From: a bacterium
Lineage (GTDB): Bacteria; Krumholzibacteriota; Krumholzibacteria; LZORAL124-64-63
Assembly (NCBI GenBank): GCA_030592025.1
Contig: JAUUZX010000106.1
Span: 1 to 6,103, forward strand
Length of the DNA stretch: 6,103 bases
Direction: 5' to 3'
A model generated the notes under the pieces. The model was given only the letters and a program-made list of their open reading frames with translations. It ran no database searches and was not told the origin of the DNA. The translations under genes and the position numbers were made by a program. This document shows positions 5,628 through 6,103 of the stretch, piece by piece (the first letter of the stretch is position 1; each line of letters begins with the position of its first letter).

Positions 5628-6103
5628 ATGGTGGAAGAAAAAAAATCAGTGGTGGAAGAAAAAAAAGCAGCGAAGATTGTGGTCCTGCGGTCGGTTCCGT
5701 CGGGTCAGGTTGCGGACCAGGAGTCCAGTGACGACGATCTGATGTTGCTCATGCGGGCGGGCAGGCAGGAGGCTTTCACCAGGCTGGTGCGGCGCTATCA
5801 AATGCGGGCCCTGGGGGTGGCCAGCAAGATGTTGGGGCGTCCCGACCTGGCCAAGGACGCGGTCCAGGATGCCTTTTTGCAAATCTATCGCTACCGGGAT
5901 CGCTATCGGGCCGAAGGCAAGTTCAGGCCCTACTTTTTCCGCGTGCTCGTCAACCAGTGCAAGATGATAAAGCGCAAGCGAAGGCGCCTGGCGGACTGGG
6001 GCGAGGATCGGGATCTGCCGGACACGGCGGCCTGGCCCGAGGCCCAGCTCATCGAGCGCGAGAAAATGCGCGAACTGGAAGCCGCCTTGCGCTTGTTGAG
6101 CCC
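5628..6103 (+). CDS. ECF-type RNA polymerase sigma-70 factor (3' end beyond window)
   Basis: The frame from the ATG at 5628 is open to the right edge: 158 full codons, with the end missing. Residues 1-34 are a charged N-terminal tail beginning with two VEEKK units. Residues 35-120 are sigma region 2. DDDLMLLMRAGRQEAF with LVRRYQ is region 2.1, DAVQDAFLQIYRYRDRYR (77-94) is the core-polymerase-binding region 2.2, and FRPYFFRVLVNQC with a basic KRKRRR (99-120) is the promoter-melting and -10 reading part, 2.3/2.4. A short acidic linker (121-140) leads to REKMRELEAALRLLSP, the expected first helix of region 4. No region 1.1 or region 3 is present, as in ECF factors. It should direct polymerase to a small regulon. 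The genes that follow, including any anti-sigma factor, are outside the window. The ECF group cannot be named from this fragment. It is transcribed away from the giant secreted protein across a 298-base shared control region. Confidence 0.93.
   Translation, partial: MVEEKKSVVEEKKAAKIVVLRSVPSGQVADQESSDDDLMLLMRAGRQEAFTRLVRRYQMRALGVASKMLGRPDLAKDAVQDAFLQIYRYRDRYRAEGKFRPYFFRVLVNQCKMIKRKRRRLADWGEDRDLPDTAAWPEAQLIEREKMRELEAALRLLS
5629..5670 (+). repeat. 21-bp tandem duplication at the start of the sigma factor gene
   Basis: Units 5629-5649 and 5650-5670 are identical except for one base (T at 5646, G at 5667). Each carries TGGTGGAAG followed by eight A's. The period of 21 keeps the frame and encodes VEEKKS-V then VEEKKA-A. 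Both A8 runs are possible slippage sites, and the first lies within the opening six codons. Confidence 0.92.

Noticed and set aside
5646..5882. 78-codon minus-strand open frame
   Set aside because: Antisense to the clearly coding sigma factor gene; its C-terminal Phe/His run is just the complement of the A-tracts.

Overview
The window comes from a GC-rich bacterium. The envelope-type signal peptide and the extracellular module set (transglutaminase-like fold, Ig-like repeats, CARDB, start of a putative-Ig repeat) suggest an environmental, probably Gram-negative lineage that makes very large secreted proteins. Nothing here fixes the phylum. Almost all of the window is coding, with one divergent intergenic region.

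Layout. Bases 1-5329 are one uninterrupted minus-strand reading frame. It starts at an ATG at 5329 and runs off the left edge, giving at least 1,776 residues. I translated it through to base 1 without meeting a stop or frameshift. In order from the N-terminus it has: a Sec signal peptide; an Ig-like domain; a transglutaminase-like domain whose catalytic Cys position is Ala; a long middle region with a helical segment and a six-cysteine segment; a Gly/Ala-rich beta-type stretch; Ig-like/NEW3-type domains; a helical spacer; a CARDB domain; and the first residues of what looks like a He_PIG-type Ig repeat. Several long open frames on the plus strand across this region are antisense shadows.

Bases 5330-5627 are a non-coding divergent promoter region. 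A good sigma70-like promoter faces left towards the large gene, and a weaker one faces right. Their -10 elements form the two arms of an inverted repeat and their -35 elements lie between them. The leftward leader carries a perfect Shine-Dalgarno sequence inside a possible hairpin, with no good start codon after it. The rightward leader carries a compact GCCCT/AGGGC hairpin.

Bases 5628-6103 are the 5' part of a plus-strand gene for an ECF-type sigma-70 factor: complete region 2, linker, and the beginning of region 4. It is cut by the right edge. Its first codons are a 21-bp tandem duplication, each copy with a run of eight A's, giving a lysine/glutamate-rich N-terminal tail.

How they may work together: the pair looks like a transcription regulator divergently arranged with a giant exported, probably adhesive or scaffold-like protein, sharing a compact control region. 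That the sigma factor controls the large gene is an inference from position only. No RNA gene, CRISPR array, insertion sequence or known defence system was seen.
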